From Gammaproteobacteria bacterium (GTDB lineage Bacteria > Pseudomonadota > Gammaproteobacteria > Pseudomonadales > Azotimanducaceae), in assembly GCA_002726655.1 (NCBI GenBank), contig PBRP01000015.1, positions 7,785 to 41,326 on the forward strand: DNA of 33,542 bases, in the 5' to 3' direction. Every line of letters starts with the position of its first letter. Position 1 is the stretch's first letter. Made by a program: the position numbers and the translations under genes. Under the pieces are notes generated by a model. The model did not search any database. It was given only the letters and a program-made list of their open reading frames with translations, and was not told the origin of the DNA. Positions 7,337 to 14,977 of this stretch are shown piece after piece.

Positions 7337-7687
7337 ATGTCTATAACTATCTTCCACAATCCTGGCTGCAGCAAAAGCCAGCAAACGCTAGAGTTGCTCA
7401 ATGAAAAGGGTATTGATCCGGAAATTGTTCTCTACCTTGAATCCACGCTTTCGATGCAACAACTCAATAGCGTTGTCGACAAGTTGGGGATCGAGCCTCA
7501 GAAACTCGTCCGCTACAAGGAGAGCACCGCAAAAGAGCTGAACCTGTCAGAAACTGATGAGAGGAGCGCTGCTGAGTGGGTAGATATAATGATAGAAAAT
7601 CCTATTCTTATCGAGCGGCCCATCGTTATTTCAGGAGATAGGGCAGCTATAGGTAGACCGCCAGAAAATGTGCTTGAGATAATTTAG
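7337..7687 (+). CDS. ArsC/YfgD-family glutaredoxin-dependent arsenate reductase-like protein
   Basis: This 116 aa protein has the thioredoxin-fold ArsC signature: ITIFHNPGCSKSQQT with the redox-active Cys11, and a C-terminal IERPIVISGDRAAIGRPPE whose arginines bind the oxyanion in true ArsC. Length fits the family. The reaction in characterised members is glutathione/glutaredoxin-dependent reduction of arsenate to arsenite. No arsenite pump or ArsR regulator lies nearby, so a housekeeping YfgD-type role is also possible. The gene ends 8 bp before an inverted repeat (7695-7743) that may terminate transcription. Confidence 0.85.
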   Translation: MSITIFHNPGCSKSQQTLELLNEKGIDPEIVLYLESTLSMQQLNSVVDKLGIEPQKLVRYKESTAKELNLSETDERSAAEWVDIMIENPILIERPIVISGDRAAIGRPPENVLEII

Positions 7688-7694
7688 GAAATTT

Positions 7695-7743
7695 CGGGGA
7701 CAGTTTACCTAATTACAGAATTTCAAATAGGTAAACTACCCCG
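7695..7743. repeat. Inverted pair of the CGGGGACAGTTTACC short dispersed repeat
   Basis: CGGGGACAGTTTACCTA (7695-7711) is opposed by TAGGTAAACTACCCCG (7728-7743) with a 16 bp spacer, giving an almost complete stem of about 16 bp. Single copies of the right-hand arm recur at 19752-19767 and 20988-21005. Short palindromic dispersed units like this resemble REP elements mobilised by Y1/REP-associated transposases, but no such gene is in the window. The unit sits between the ArsC-like stop and the start of the broken methyltransferase gene. Confidence 0.65.
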
Positions 7744-7753
7744 GATTCTGCAT

Positions 7754-8547
7754 ATGGAAAAAGAAGACGAATATCACGACAATATGGTTGCCATGCTCGA
7801 GTTGATCTGGGGCGAGGGATATATGGCGCCGGGCGGTTCCGGTAACGTGGCTAAAATGCTGCACAATCTGGAAACTCGCGGTAAGCGCATACTGGATATC
7901 GGTTGTGGTATAGGCGGTCCGGCAATTGAGATGGCCAGCACTTTTGGAGCAGACGTTGTAGGAATTGATCTTGAAACATCACTGGTCAGGCGTGCCGAAA
8001 AGTCTGCTGAGCAACATGGCTTGTCAGACCGATGCAGGTTCCAGACTGTTGAAGTAGGGTCATTGCCGTTTGCTGATTGTTCGTTTGATATTGTTGTGAG
8101 CGCAGGAGCGATTACACAGACCCGTGACAAGGAAGCTATCTAAGTGAATGTTTCAGGGTGCTTCAACCGGGTGGGTACTTGAGTTGCTATGATTGGAACA
8201 GATCCGATAGCGATTATTCAGAAGACATGTATTACTGGTTCAAAATGGAAGGCCTGACCTACGCCCTTGAAACACTCGATGACTATGCGACACATTTTCG
8301 TCATTGCGGTTTTATCGATATTGAAACCCAGGATGCATCTGACTGGTATCGGGTGCAGGCCAGTCACGAGTACGACCTTGTAAAAGGTGACCTGTACCAA
8401 CCCATGGTTGAACTTCTCGGTCAGGAGAGCGCGGATCATTTTGTCGAAAACTGGCGAGCCATGGTGGTTGTTTGTAACAAGGGTGAAATGCGACAGGGTT
8501 ATAGTCGGGGCGCCGAGCCGCGGGCGGCGAGCTGCGCCCTTGACTGA
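7754..8547 (+). pseudogene. SAM-dependent class I methyltransferase, broken by a one-base frameshift
   Basis: The first part (7754-8143) encodes a Rossmann methyltransferase start with motif I ILDIGCGIGGPA and motif II VVGIDLE. The second part (8158-8547) continues in another frame with VLQPGGYLSCYDWN, the usual region after motif III. Reading across the junction requires one added base near 8135-8145 (the frame after DKEAI would continue LSECFRVLQPGG). With that base restored the span is exactly 265 codons, a normal length. The opening IWGEGYMAPGG recalls phosphoethanolamine- or sarcosine-type N-methyltransferases, but the substrate is unknown. There is no good ribosome binding site, because the dispersed repeat ends 10 bp before the ATG. 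It could be a true pseudogene or a sequencing error. Confidence 0.8.
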
Positions 8548-9514
8548 CGAATTACAACAGCGGGATGTGCCGCGGTTAGTATTGGAAGCTGTTGAAAGAT
8601 GCAAGGGCTACCTGCCACCCACGCCGCTTGAATATTCCATGTATCTAAGCGATCAGGTCAAGGGTGAAGTCTGGCTCAAGCTGGACTCGATGCAGAGAAC
8701 CTCGTCATTTAAATTCCGGGGTGCCGTCAACAAGATCCTCTCACTTGACGAAGCGGACCTGGATAAGGGAATCATCTCTGCTTCTACCGGAAATTTTGCC
8801 CTGGCGATCGCGGAGGCAGTGCGGATCAGGAACCGCCGCGCAACCATCTATGTAGCAGAGGATATCGATTCAACCCGCCTGCAACTGCTGCGCACCCACG
8901 GCCTTGATCTGGTCGTTCACGGAACAGGAGCCTGGGATGCGGAAAAGGAAGCGCGGCGCGTGGCGGCCCAGGACGGCAAGATCTATGTATCGCCCTACAA
9001 TGATCCCATCGTTGTCGGCGGACAGGGAACCTGTGGCTACGAGATATCTCAGCAGCTACCCGACCTGGATGCAGCCTTCTTCGCCTGTGGTGCGGGGGGT
9101 TTGCTGACCGGCTCTGCAGGTTGGTTGAAATCGCATAACCCAGCAGTGCAATCTTTTGGTGTTTCACCCGCCAACTCCCCGGTAATGTTTGAGTCAATGC
9201 GAAGCGGGAAGATGATTGAAATGGAAACCTTACCGACACTTGCGGACACCTGTGCTGGCGGCGTAGACCTGGACAGCATTACCCTTGAATTATGTCAGCA
9301 CTATGTCGAAGAAATATTGTTACTCACCGAATCAGAGATCGAACAAACCATTCGGCTCCTGTTCGAGCAGCATCGACTGGTGGTAGAAGGGTCAGCTGCA
9401 CTTGCAGTCGGGGGGCTGCTAAAGCGTAAAGATCAGTTCAAAGGCAAAAAGGTTGTTGCGGTCGTCTGCGGTCGAAATATTGATCTCGAAGTATTCAAGC
9501 GCATCATTGGATAG
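8540..9514 (+). CDS. PLP-dependent threonine/serine dehydratase-like enzyme (fold type II)
   Basis: This enzyme family deaminates threonine, serine or related hydroxyamino acids to 2-oxo acids. The Schiff-base lysine is in RTSSFKFRGA, the phosphate-binding glycine loop in ACGAGGLL, and the C-terminal CGRNID is typical. The substrate-loop motif reads STGNFALA, where common threonine deaminases have SAGNHAQ, so specificity may differ (EutB-like hydroxyectoine enzymes share TGN). There is no ACT domain, so allosteric control of the IlvA type is absent. The likely start is TTG at 8540, overlapping the methyltransferase stop by 8 bp (TTGACTGA), giving 324 aa. The frame is open from 8387, but the upstream part is not family-like. 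Confidence 0.83.
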   Translation: MTDELQQRDVPRLVLEAVERCKGYLPPTPLEYSMYLSDQVKGEVWLKLDSMQRTSSFKFRGAVNKILSLDEADLDKGIISASTGNFALAIAEAVRIRNRRATIYVAEDIDSTRLQLLRTHGLDLVVHGTGAWDAEKEARRVAAQDGKIYVSPYNDPIVVGGQGTCGYEISQQLPDLDAAFFACGAGGLLTGSAGWLKSHNPAVQSFGVSPANSPVMFESMRSGKMIEMETLPTLADTCAGGVDLDSITLELCQHYVEEILLLTESEIEQTIRLLFEQHRLVVEGSAALAVGGLLKRKDQFKGKKVVAVVCGRNIDLEVFKRIIG

Positions 9515-9608
9515 ATCTCCAGTGCTGGATACCATTTCAGCGCTGGATTGATCTTCAGCAAATCGCGGGTCATTGTCCGCTGTCATTCCGGGTAAACAGG
9601 TGTCGTGG

Positions 9609-10955
9609 CTAGTGAATTGGTTTTGGTGGTGTTTTGAATCTTGAGTAGATAACCCAAAGACTGATAAGGCTGATGATCCCTGCGAGAAGCCAGATCATAC
9701 CCAGGGCATCGCTAAGCCCTGAGCCGGTGACCCTGCCATGATTGACTATCGCGCCGCCAATGCCAGCGGCAAGACCCATGGATAGTGAGCCGGCAATTCC
9801 GGTTGCTGTAGAAGTTGCGCCTTCTTCACCCTTTTTGGTGTAGTCCATAGTCGCGCTAAACGCTGTGTTGAACGCAAGACCCATCCCAAAACCTTCTACA
9901 CCCCAGGCCACATAGATCATCCAAAAGGGAACCTGCGGATAAAGCAGCGATGCCAGCAGGGCAATGCCAATCAGGCTGAATACGCCACCTGCCATCAGTG
10001 ACTGGTGTACCGTCAGGCGGCTGGATAGCCATGCCTGGAAAAAGGAAGCACCAACCCAGGTAATGGCACAGCAGGTAAAGGCCAACCCGGTAACGGAACT
10101 GCTGAGCTGTCGCACTTCGATCATCATCAGTGGAAGAAAGAGGTCCGCAAGGAAGAAAGCAACCTCAATTAGAAACAGCAGCATCACTGATGCCGCCAGA
10201 CCTGGCCGTATCAACATGAAGCCCCTGGGCATTACCGTGACAAGAGGGCGCCAGGCGATCATCAGGGAAACAGGAATTGCTAACAGCCATAGCCAGTCGA
10301 TTGGTTTCGCCATGATCGTAATTAACAGGCCAGCTCCGGCTGCAATTCGGATCGCCTGCCAGAGATCATTGACAGAAGTACTTTTTGTGGTGGCTGGCTG
10401 ATTTTTGGCCAGGGGCTTCAAGTGTGGATACAATATTGCGGCAGCGATCAGCAAAAAGGGCAATTGGCCCATAAACACCCAGTGCCAGTCTAGATAGTCG
10501 ACGATATAGCCACCAGCAGTAGGTGCCAATAAGGAGGGTATCAGCCAGGCTGAGTCCAGCCAGGCGATCATCCTTGGGCGCTGATGTGAAGGAATCACGA
10601 TGTTGGTAATAGAGTAGGCGATGGTCCAGCTTATACCGCCCCCCAGCCCCTGCATTGCCCTGGCCATGACAAACTCCATCATGGTGGTTGATAGCGCAGC
10701 CAATACCAATCCAATTGCAAACAGGGCATATCCGATCAGGAATATCCGCACCGGGCCACGCTGATCGATGCTGGTGCCAGCCCAGACAACACTGATTAGT
10801 GAGGCAAGAATGTAACTGGCCAAACTGATGCCGTACCAGTCACTACCACCCAGGTCATGTACGATGGTTGGCAGGGCGATCGTTAGCACCAGTTCATCGA
10901 AAGCGTGCAGGGACACGGCAAGTATCAAACCAAATTTTAGCTGGTTGTGCGTCAT
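9609..10955 (-). CDS. MFS drug-efflux-type transporter
   Basis: This inner-membrane protein of 448 aa has 12 or more hydrophobic segments. The N-terminal half carries ALPTIVHDLGGSDWY, AGTSIDQRGPVRIF (the motif A region) and QGLGGGISWTIAYS, all typical of the DHA efflux branch of the major facilitator superfamily. The substrate is unknown. The frame extends to a TTG at 10976, but ATG at 10955 gives a more usual start; no clear ribosome binding site is visible for either. It is convergent with the dehydratase-like gene and divergent from folD, so it is probably transcribed alone. Confidence 0.85.
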   Translation of the reverse strand: MTHNQLKFGLILAVSLHAFDELVLTIALPTIVHDLGGSDWYGISLASYILASLISVVWAGTSIDQRGPVRIFLIGYALFAIGLVLAALSTTMMEFVMARAMQGLGGGISWTIAYSITNIVIPSHQRPRMIAWLDSAWLIPSLLAPTAGGYIVDYLDWHWVFMGQLPFLLIAAAILYPHLKPLAKNQPATTKSTSVNDLWQAIRIAAGAGLLITIMAKPIDWLWLLAIPVSLMIAWRPLVTVMPRGFMLIRPGLAASVMLLFLIEVAFFLADLFLPLMMIEVRQLSSSVTGLAFTCCAITWVGASFFQAWLSSRLTVHQSLMAGGVFSLIGIALLASLLYPQVPFWMIYVAWGVEGFGMGLAFNTAFSATMDYTKKGEEGATSTATGIAGSLSMGLAAGIGGAIVNHGRVTGSGLSDALGMIWLLAGIISLISLWVIYSRFKTPPKPIH

Positions 10956-11394
10956 AGTGATGAAGCACTCATGCAAGCACCGTCGGTATCAAATTTTGGA
11001 TTGTTCAATGCTTCAATCTTCGGCCTTTCAAAGAGTCCTTGTTGGGTGTCAAACTTGTTCCGGTTCAACCTTGTGTATAGCGAGAACTCATCGCTGTTTA
11101 TTGAAAGTTTTCTTCGCATTTACATCCAATACACTTAGTGAAGGCAGGGGTTCTTCACAACTTCTACCGAGAAGGAGGGCTGGAAATGAAACGCCTATTC
11201 AGACAGCCGAGACAATAACCCCTGCCAACCTGCTCTAGCAAGTATTGAATAGTTGCATCAGGTTGCCCTATAGGCGTAAATGAAAGGGGCGCCAGATAGA
11301 TGGTATGGTAGCCGACCGCCTATACCCGCCAGATGCGGCTGACAAATCAATAAGTGCAAATGATGCGAATTGAAAATATATTGGGAAAGACTCT
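10956..11394. other. 439 bp gap upstream of folD with several nested inverted repeats
   Basis: No convincing protein gene was found. The gap separates the divergent MFS and folD genes. It contains a chain of inverted repeats (11143-11324) and a tiny frame of 10 codons at 11186-11218 preceded by a near-perfect Shine-Dalgarno AAGGAGG (11172-11178). The ~160 bp next to the MFS gene show nothing identifiable and should hold that gene's promoter. Confidence 0.5.
11143..11324 (+). ncRNA. Candidate structured folD leader RNA
   Basis: Three successive stems can be drawn. GGCAGGGGTT (11143-11152) pairs with AACCCCTGCC (11217-11226), enclosing CTTCT-ACCG-AGAAG (11161-11174) and GGCTG/CAGCC (11178/11204). 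CAACCTG (11226-11232) pairs with CAGGTTG (11259-11265). TATAGGCG (11269-11276) pairs with CGCCTATA (11317-11324). The first stem encloses a Shine-Dalgarno and a 10-codon frame (11186-11218). It does not match the ZTP, THF, glycine or SAM riboswitch consensus as I know them. Each stem alone is within chance expectation; only the tandem arrangement is suggestive. Confidence 0.2.
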
Positions 11395-12255
11395 ATGCCT
11401 GCGCAAATAATTGATGGAAAAGCCATTGCGGCATCTATTCGGCAAGAGTTGAGAATAGAAGTTGAAGCACTGGAAAAGGCGAACAAAAGGGTTCCAGGGC
11501 TAGCCGTTGTGCTCGTCGGTGATGACCCGGCATCAAGTATCTATGTTAAAAACAAGCGGCGTGACTGCAAAGAAATCGGCTTTAAATCTGAGGTAGTTAA
11601 GCTCGAAAAGGAAATTTCCCAGGACAAGTTGCTGGCAAAAATTGCTCAATTTAATGATGACCCATCGATTGATGGCATTCTGGTTCAGTTGCCGCTGCCC
11701 GACCACATCGACAACCTGGCAATTCTAGAGGCAATCGACCCAAACAAGGATGTAGACGGTTTTCACCCCTATAATGTCGGGCGGCTGGTATTGCGATACC
11801 CAGGGCTGCGACCCTGCACGCCAATGGGTGTCATGCAGCTATTGGAGCGAACGGGCATTCCCATAATGGGCAAAGATGCAACCGTCATCGGTGTGTCCAA
11901 CCATGTTGGTCGTCCCATGGCCTTGGAGCTACTCTTAGCCGGATGCAGCGTTTCTGCAACGCACAAGTTTACGTCCAATGTTCAGGAATACGTCGAATAT
12001 GCTGATATTGTGATATCTGCCGTTGGTATCCCCGGGCTGATCAAGGGTGAATGGGTTAAGCCTGGCGCGACGGTGATCGATGTGGGCATCACTCGGGATG
12101 AGCATGGCAAATTGCATGGTGATGTAGAGTTTGATGAGGCATCAAAACGTGCCGGCTGGATTACGCCGGTTCCGGGTGGTGTTGGTCCCATGACGCGAGT
12201 CTGCATGTTGCAGAACACGTTGTACGCTATGACCCAATTTCATTCGGGAGACTAG
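11395..12255 (+). CDS. folD: Bifunctional methylenetetrahydrofolate dehydrogenase/methenyl-THF cyclohydrolase
   Basis: FolD interconverts 5,10-methylene-THF and 10-formyl-THF with NADP, supplying one-carbon units in the cytoplasm. The 286 aa protein matches the family along its whole length: [21 protein letters not shown] holds the catalytic Tyr and Lys, followed by [43 protein letters not shown] (Rossmann dinucleotide site) and [12 protein letters not shown]. The ATG at 11395 follows a purine-rich GGGAAAGA. The dispersed repeat copy 2 begins 3 bp after the stop, and its hairpin may terminate transcription. The next gene is a folate-dependent GcvT-like protein. Confidence 0.95.
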   Translation: MPAQIIDGKAIAASIRQELRIEVEALEKANKRVPGLAVVLVGDDPASSIYVKNKRRDCKEIGFKSEVVKLEKEISQDKLLAKIAQFNDDPSIDGILVQLPLPDHIDNLAILEAIDPNKDVDGFHPYNVGRLVLRYPGLRPCTPMGVMQLLERTGIPIMGKDATVIGVSNHVGRPMALELLLAGCSVSATHKFTSNVQEYVEYADIVISAVGIPGLIKGEWVKPGATVIDVGITRDEHGKLHGDVEFDEASKRAGWITPVPGGVGPMTRVCMLQNTLYAMTQFHSGD

Positions 12256-12257
12256 TC

Positions 12258-12400
12258 GGTTGCTGAAAAAGTGCTTTCCTGCACTTTTTCAGGGTCGCGG
12301 CCCTTAAGCCCGCTCGCCAAAAATAAACAACTTACGTCGTCTATTTGCGGCCGATACTTCCATGCATCGATCTAACAGTCTGCTTTTCAGCAGCCTGTTA
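12258..12400 (-). repeat. Dispersed ~140 bp MITE-like repeat, copy 2 (inverted relative to copy 1)
   Basis: Read on the minus strand it begins TAACAGGCTGCTGAAAAG at 12400 and ends AAGCACTTTTTCAGCAACC at 12258. It matches copy 1 at 40-177 nearly base for base in its first ~50 and last ~40 positions, with a diverged and slightly longer middle. It fills almost the whole 176 bp gap between folD and the GcvT-like gene. Its hairpin at 12264-12290 (GAAAAAGTGC, 6 nt loop, GCACTTTTTC) has the A-stem-T shape of a bidirectional terminator. Confidence 0.8.
12264..12290. terminator. Bidirectional terminator-like hairpin inside repeat copy 2
   Basis: GAAAAAGTGC and GCACTTTTTC form a 10 bp stem with a 6 nt loop (TTTCCT), starting 9 bp after the folD stop. 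The A-rich left side and T-rich right side fit intrinsic termination on either strand. It is part of the dispersed repeat, so it may have been brought in rather than evolved in place. Confidence 0.5.
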
Positions 12401-12431
12401 GCAAAGAGCACTGAAAAACGGGAGACAGATA

Positions 12432-13622
12432 ATGAAAAAGAGCGCCTTCTTTGATTTCATGAATCGCAGGGCTGACTTTGATCATTTTCTTTCCAGTTCA
12501 GTTCTGGACCAGGACTACATCAACTGGAATGGTCTGGTTCTACCTTACGATTATGGTAATGCAGAGGAAGAATATTCTGCCCTTCGCAATGCTTGTGCCA
12601 TTTTCGATGTGTCGCCACTCAGGAAGTATCGTATTACCGGCGAAGACGCTGGTGAGTTTCTAGACAAACTTTTAACGAGGCCTGCCAGCACTGCTGAATC
12701 CATGACTGGAATCTATGTCATCTTCTGTCATGAAGATGGCACTCTGATTGATGATTCAATTCTTTACAAATTTTCTGATAATGATTATCTGTTAATGCCA
12801 TCTGACATGGATCATAGCGCCTACTTTGACTCGCTGGTCGAAAGGATCCAATTTCAAGCGGTGTCTATCCTTGATTGTACTGATAAATGGGTTGGAATGG
12901 CTATTCAAGGGCCACTCTCTGCAGCAGTCCTGCTCAGTATGGGGTGTGAGAACCTGGACCAACTGGTTCCCTATGAAGTACGTCAGTTTCACTTTGCCGG
13001 CAGTCAGATTCAGATAGCCCGAATGGGCTTTACTGCTGACCTCGGTTATGAATGCTGGCTCAAGCCGGGATTAGCCAGCGAATTCATGGCGGCAATTGAA
13101 CTGGCTCGTGAATCAATGGATCTTGCTATCCCGGGATATGGACTGAGCACATTGGAAGCCTGCCGACTGGAAGGTGGCTTTATCGTCGCGGGTTGGGACT
13201 TTGCCACAGAAGCCGATCCTGCTCCGGGATTTGAGCGTAATCCGTTTGAAGTTGGATTAGGCTGGCTCGTTGAATTAGACGGTGTTGATTTTGTTGGCAA
13301 GAATGCCCTGGTTGAGAAAAAGCGGGAGGGCAGTCAATATGCCATAAGAGGTTTCCAGACCACCGATGCGCAGGAGCTGGAGGACGGTGCTGCCATCTAT
13401 GGCCGTGAAGATGGTGCGGAAATCATCGTTGGTTCTGTTAACGGTTCAACCTGGTCCTGGGGGCTACAGAATTTGATAGGAAATGCCTCCATCTATACTG
13501 AACATCTTCGTACCAGGGACTTGTGGATTAGGGTGAAAGATCAAGCTGTGAAAATCACGCTGCGACGCGGCCCCTTCATAAACCTGGATCGCCGCACACA
13601 GGTTCCGGCGCCCCTGGCATAA
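12432..13622 (+). CDS. GcvT-like tetrahydrofolate-dependent aminomethyltransferase/demethylase
   Basis: This 396 aa cytoplasmic protein belongs to the GcvT/DmdA superfamily, whose members pass a one-carbon group from a substrate to tetrahydrofolate. N-terminal YSALRNACAIFDVSPLRKYRITGEDA matches the start of the GCV_T domain. AIQGPLSAAVL, GFTADLGYECWL and GYGLSTLEACRLEGGF are the folate-site regions, and a C-terminal barrel (about 290-385) follows. It stands apart from gcvH/gcvP, so a stand-alone demethylase on a methylated compound is more likely than a glycine-cleavage subunit (inference). It follows folD, which would process the methylene-THF product. GGGAG precedes the ATG by 8 bp. Confidence 0.82.
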   Translation: MKKSAFFDFMNRRADFDHFLSSSVLDQDYINWNGLVLPYDYGNAEEEYSALRNACAIFDVSPLRKYRITGEDAGEFLDKLLTRPASTAESMTGIYVIFCHEDGTLIDDSILYKFSDNDYLLMPSDMDHSAYFDSLVERIQFQAVSILDCTDKWVGMAIQGPLSAAVLLSMGCENLDQLVPYEVRQFHFAGSQIQIARMGFTADLGYECWLKPGLASEFMAAIELARESMDLAIPGYGLSTLEACRLEGGFIVAGWDFATEADPAPGFERNPFEVGLGWLVELDGVDFVGKNALVEKKREGSQYAIRGFQTTDAQELEDGAAIYGREDGAEIIVGSVNGSTWSWGLQNLIGNASIYTEHLRTRDLWIRVKDQAVKITLRRGPFINLDRRTQVPAPLA

Positions 13623-13652
13623 TGACGGTGAAGTGATGTTCGCGTATCCCGG

Positions 13653-14918
13653 TTAGCCTGTCTGATGAAAAACAGGCCACGGATCCAGCAGTTGGTCACC
13701 TCTGAACGGTAGAAGATCTCCGAACTGGAGCATCACATGCTCGCTCTGGGTTGGCCTGAGAAACATGTAGTCATCTACCTTCAGGTCAACTGCCGCTGAA
13801 GTGGAAACCGGGCTTTGGTTTGTACTTTGATAGATCGGATCTGGCACTCCGGGCGGGGACACCATTTGTGCCTTCCAATAGCCACCGTAAATGTAGTAGA
13901 GCCTTCGCATATTCGGGTTCCACAGGGGCAGCAACTTCGCTAGCGCAAGATCACCAGGAACCTTGAGCTCATCGTAGCGTTTTAGAATTGGCGTCGCTAT
14001 AAAGATTGCCGGCAGATTATCGGTGAGGTGATAAGTGTCAAAGTCCGTCGGTTTCACAACGCCGGACCCGGCGGACAAATCGTTCATCGTATTGTCACGA
14101 TGGTATATGCCAAGTGTATGACTTCCGGCGCCATTCAGGGTGAGTTTATCGATATCAGCTCCCGCCGATTTTGCCTGATCGATAAAGCCTTTATAGACTC
14201 CAAGGACCTGCTTTACTGAGGGGTCTCCCAGCGCCGCCTGCAACCCAGATAAATGAGGTTCGTAACCCATCAAGCCGGTGAACTGCAGATGTTCTGGATC
14301 CTCCTTAATGATATTGAGGAGTGGTCTGACTGCTTCTGGTTCTGGTAGACCGCCACGATGTAACCCAACATCAATTTCAAAATTGATGCGCATCTTCACA
14401 CCCAGCTGTTTGGCGAGGGACTGGTATTGATTCAGCCGCTCGGGCGTATCAATAAGCCATTGAACCTGGCTTGCCGCATCATATTTGCTGTTGCCAAGTT
14501 TTCGGTAAAATGTATTCACGGCGGACACAGGCATTGGCTTGCCAATGAGTGCATCTGAGTGAGGGAATGCGTCTGCTATTGCATTCAAGAATGGCTGGTG
14601 GAACACCATAAGAGAATTTGTCTTGGCGCGCTGCATCACATGCTCTAACAACGGTACAGAGGGAAGGGACTTCACAACAACCCGGTAGGTTTTTTTTATG
14701 CCGACAGAACCTGCAATCTGATCGATATTTGTATTTACACGATCCATATCAAGCAGCATCACAGGCCTGCCTGGGCCATCGCGCTTCAAGAGAATATTCA
14801 GCTTTGAAAAATAGGCATTGTGCGGCGCACCCATATCGTTAGGCCGCCAGAGCATTGCAGCTCCGCCCGCAGCAAGCGCTGCGCCTGCCCCACCCAATAC
14901 CAGTGATCGACGTTTCAT
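13653..14918 (-). CDS. Exported D-threonine aldolase/alanine-racemase-N-type PLP protein
   Basis: This 421 aa protein has a fold type III PLP barrel (alanine racemase N-terminal domain). MLLDMDRVNTNI begins the barrel and RVVVKSLPSVP carries the likely PLP lysine (Lys83). The C-terminal stretch DYMFLRPTQSEHVMLQFGD resembles the metal-binding domain of D-threonine aldolase/D-serine dehydratase proteins. The N-terminus starts MKRRSLVLGGAGAALAAGG, a twin-arginine-like export signal, so PLP may be inserted before translocation and the enzyme may act in the periplasm. That is unusual, as characterised relatives are cytoplasmic. The substrate is unknown. AGAGG lies about 9 bp before the ATG. Confidence 0.8.
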   Translation of the reverse strand: MKRRSLVLGGAGAALAAGGAAMLWRPNDMGAPHNAYFSKLNILLKRDGPGRPVMLLDMDRVNTNIDQIAGSVGIKKTYRVVVKSLPSVPLLEHVMQRAKTNSLMVFHQPFLNAIADAFPHSDALIGKPMPVSAVNTFYRKLGNSKYDAASQVQWLIDTPERLNQYQSLAKQLGVKMRINFEIDVGLHRGGLPEPEAVRPLLNIIKEDPEHLQFTGLMGYEPHLSGLQAALGDPSVKQVLGVYKGFIDQAKSAGADIDKLTLNGAGSHTLGIYHRDNTMNDLSAGSGVVKPTDFDTYHLTDNLPAIFIATPILKRYDELKVPGDLALAKLLPLWNPNMRRLYYIYGGYWKAQMVSPPGVPDPIYQSTNQSPVSTSAAVDLKVDDYMFLRPTQSEHVMLQFGDLLPFRGDQLLDPWPVFHQTG

Positions 14919-14977
14919 CTCATTGCCTCTTTTTCAAGATCCTGGTTCTCTAGATGAACGGCAATCAGGCGTCAGCC

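Noticed and set aside
9519-9560. Two CCAGYGCTGGAT-like repeats between convergent genes as an operator
   Set aside because: They are short, imperfect and sit downstream of both flanking genes, so an operator role is unlikely.
10828-11238. A 136-codon plus-strand frame running from the MFS gene into the folD leader
   Set aside because: Half of it is antisense to the MFS gene, the product shows no family likeness and there is no ribosome binding site.
11227-11394. CCGACCGCC near 11312 as part of a ZTP (pfl) riboswitch ahead of folD
   Set aside because: The following UGGGC and the upstream GUGACUGG core of the ZTP class are missing; only a short CG-rich match remains.
14692-14700. Run of eight T residues as a terminator
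   Set aside because: It lies inside the D-threonine-aldolase-like coding region (coding Lys-Lys on the minus strand) and has no preceding hairpin.
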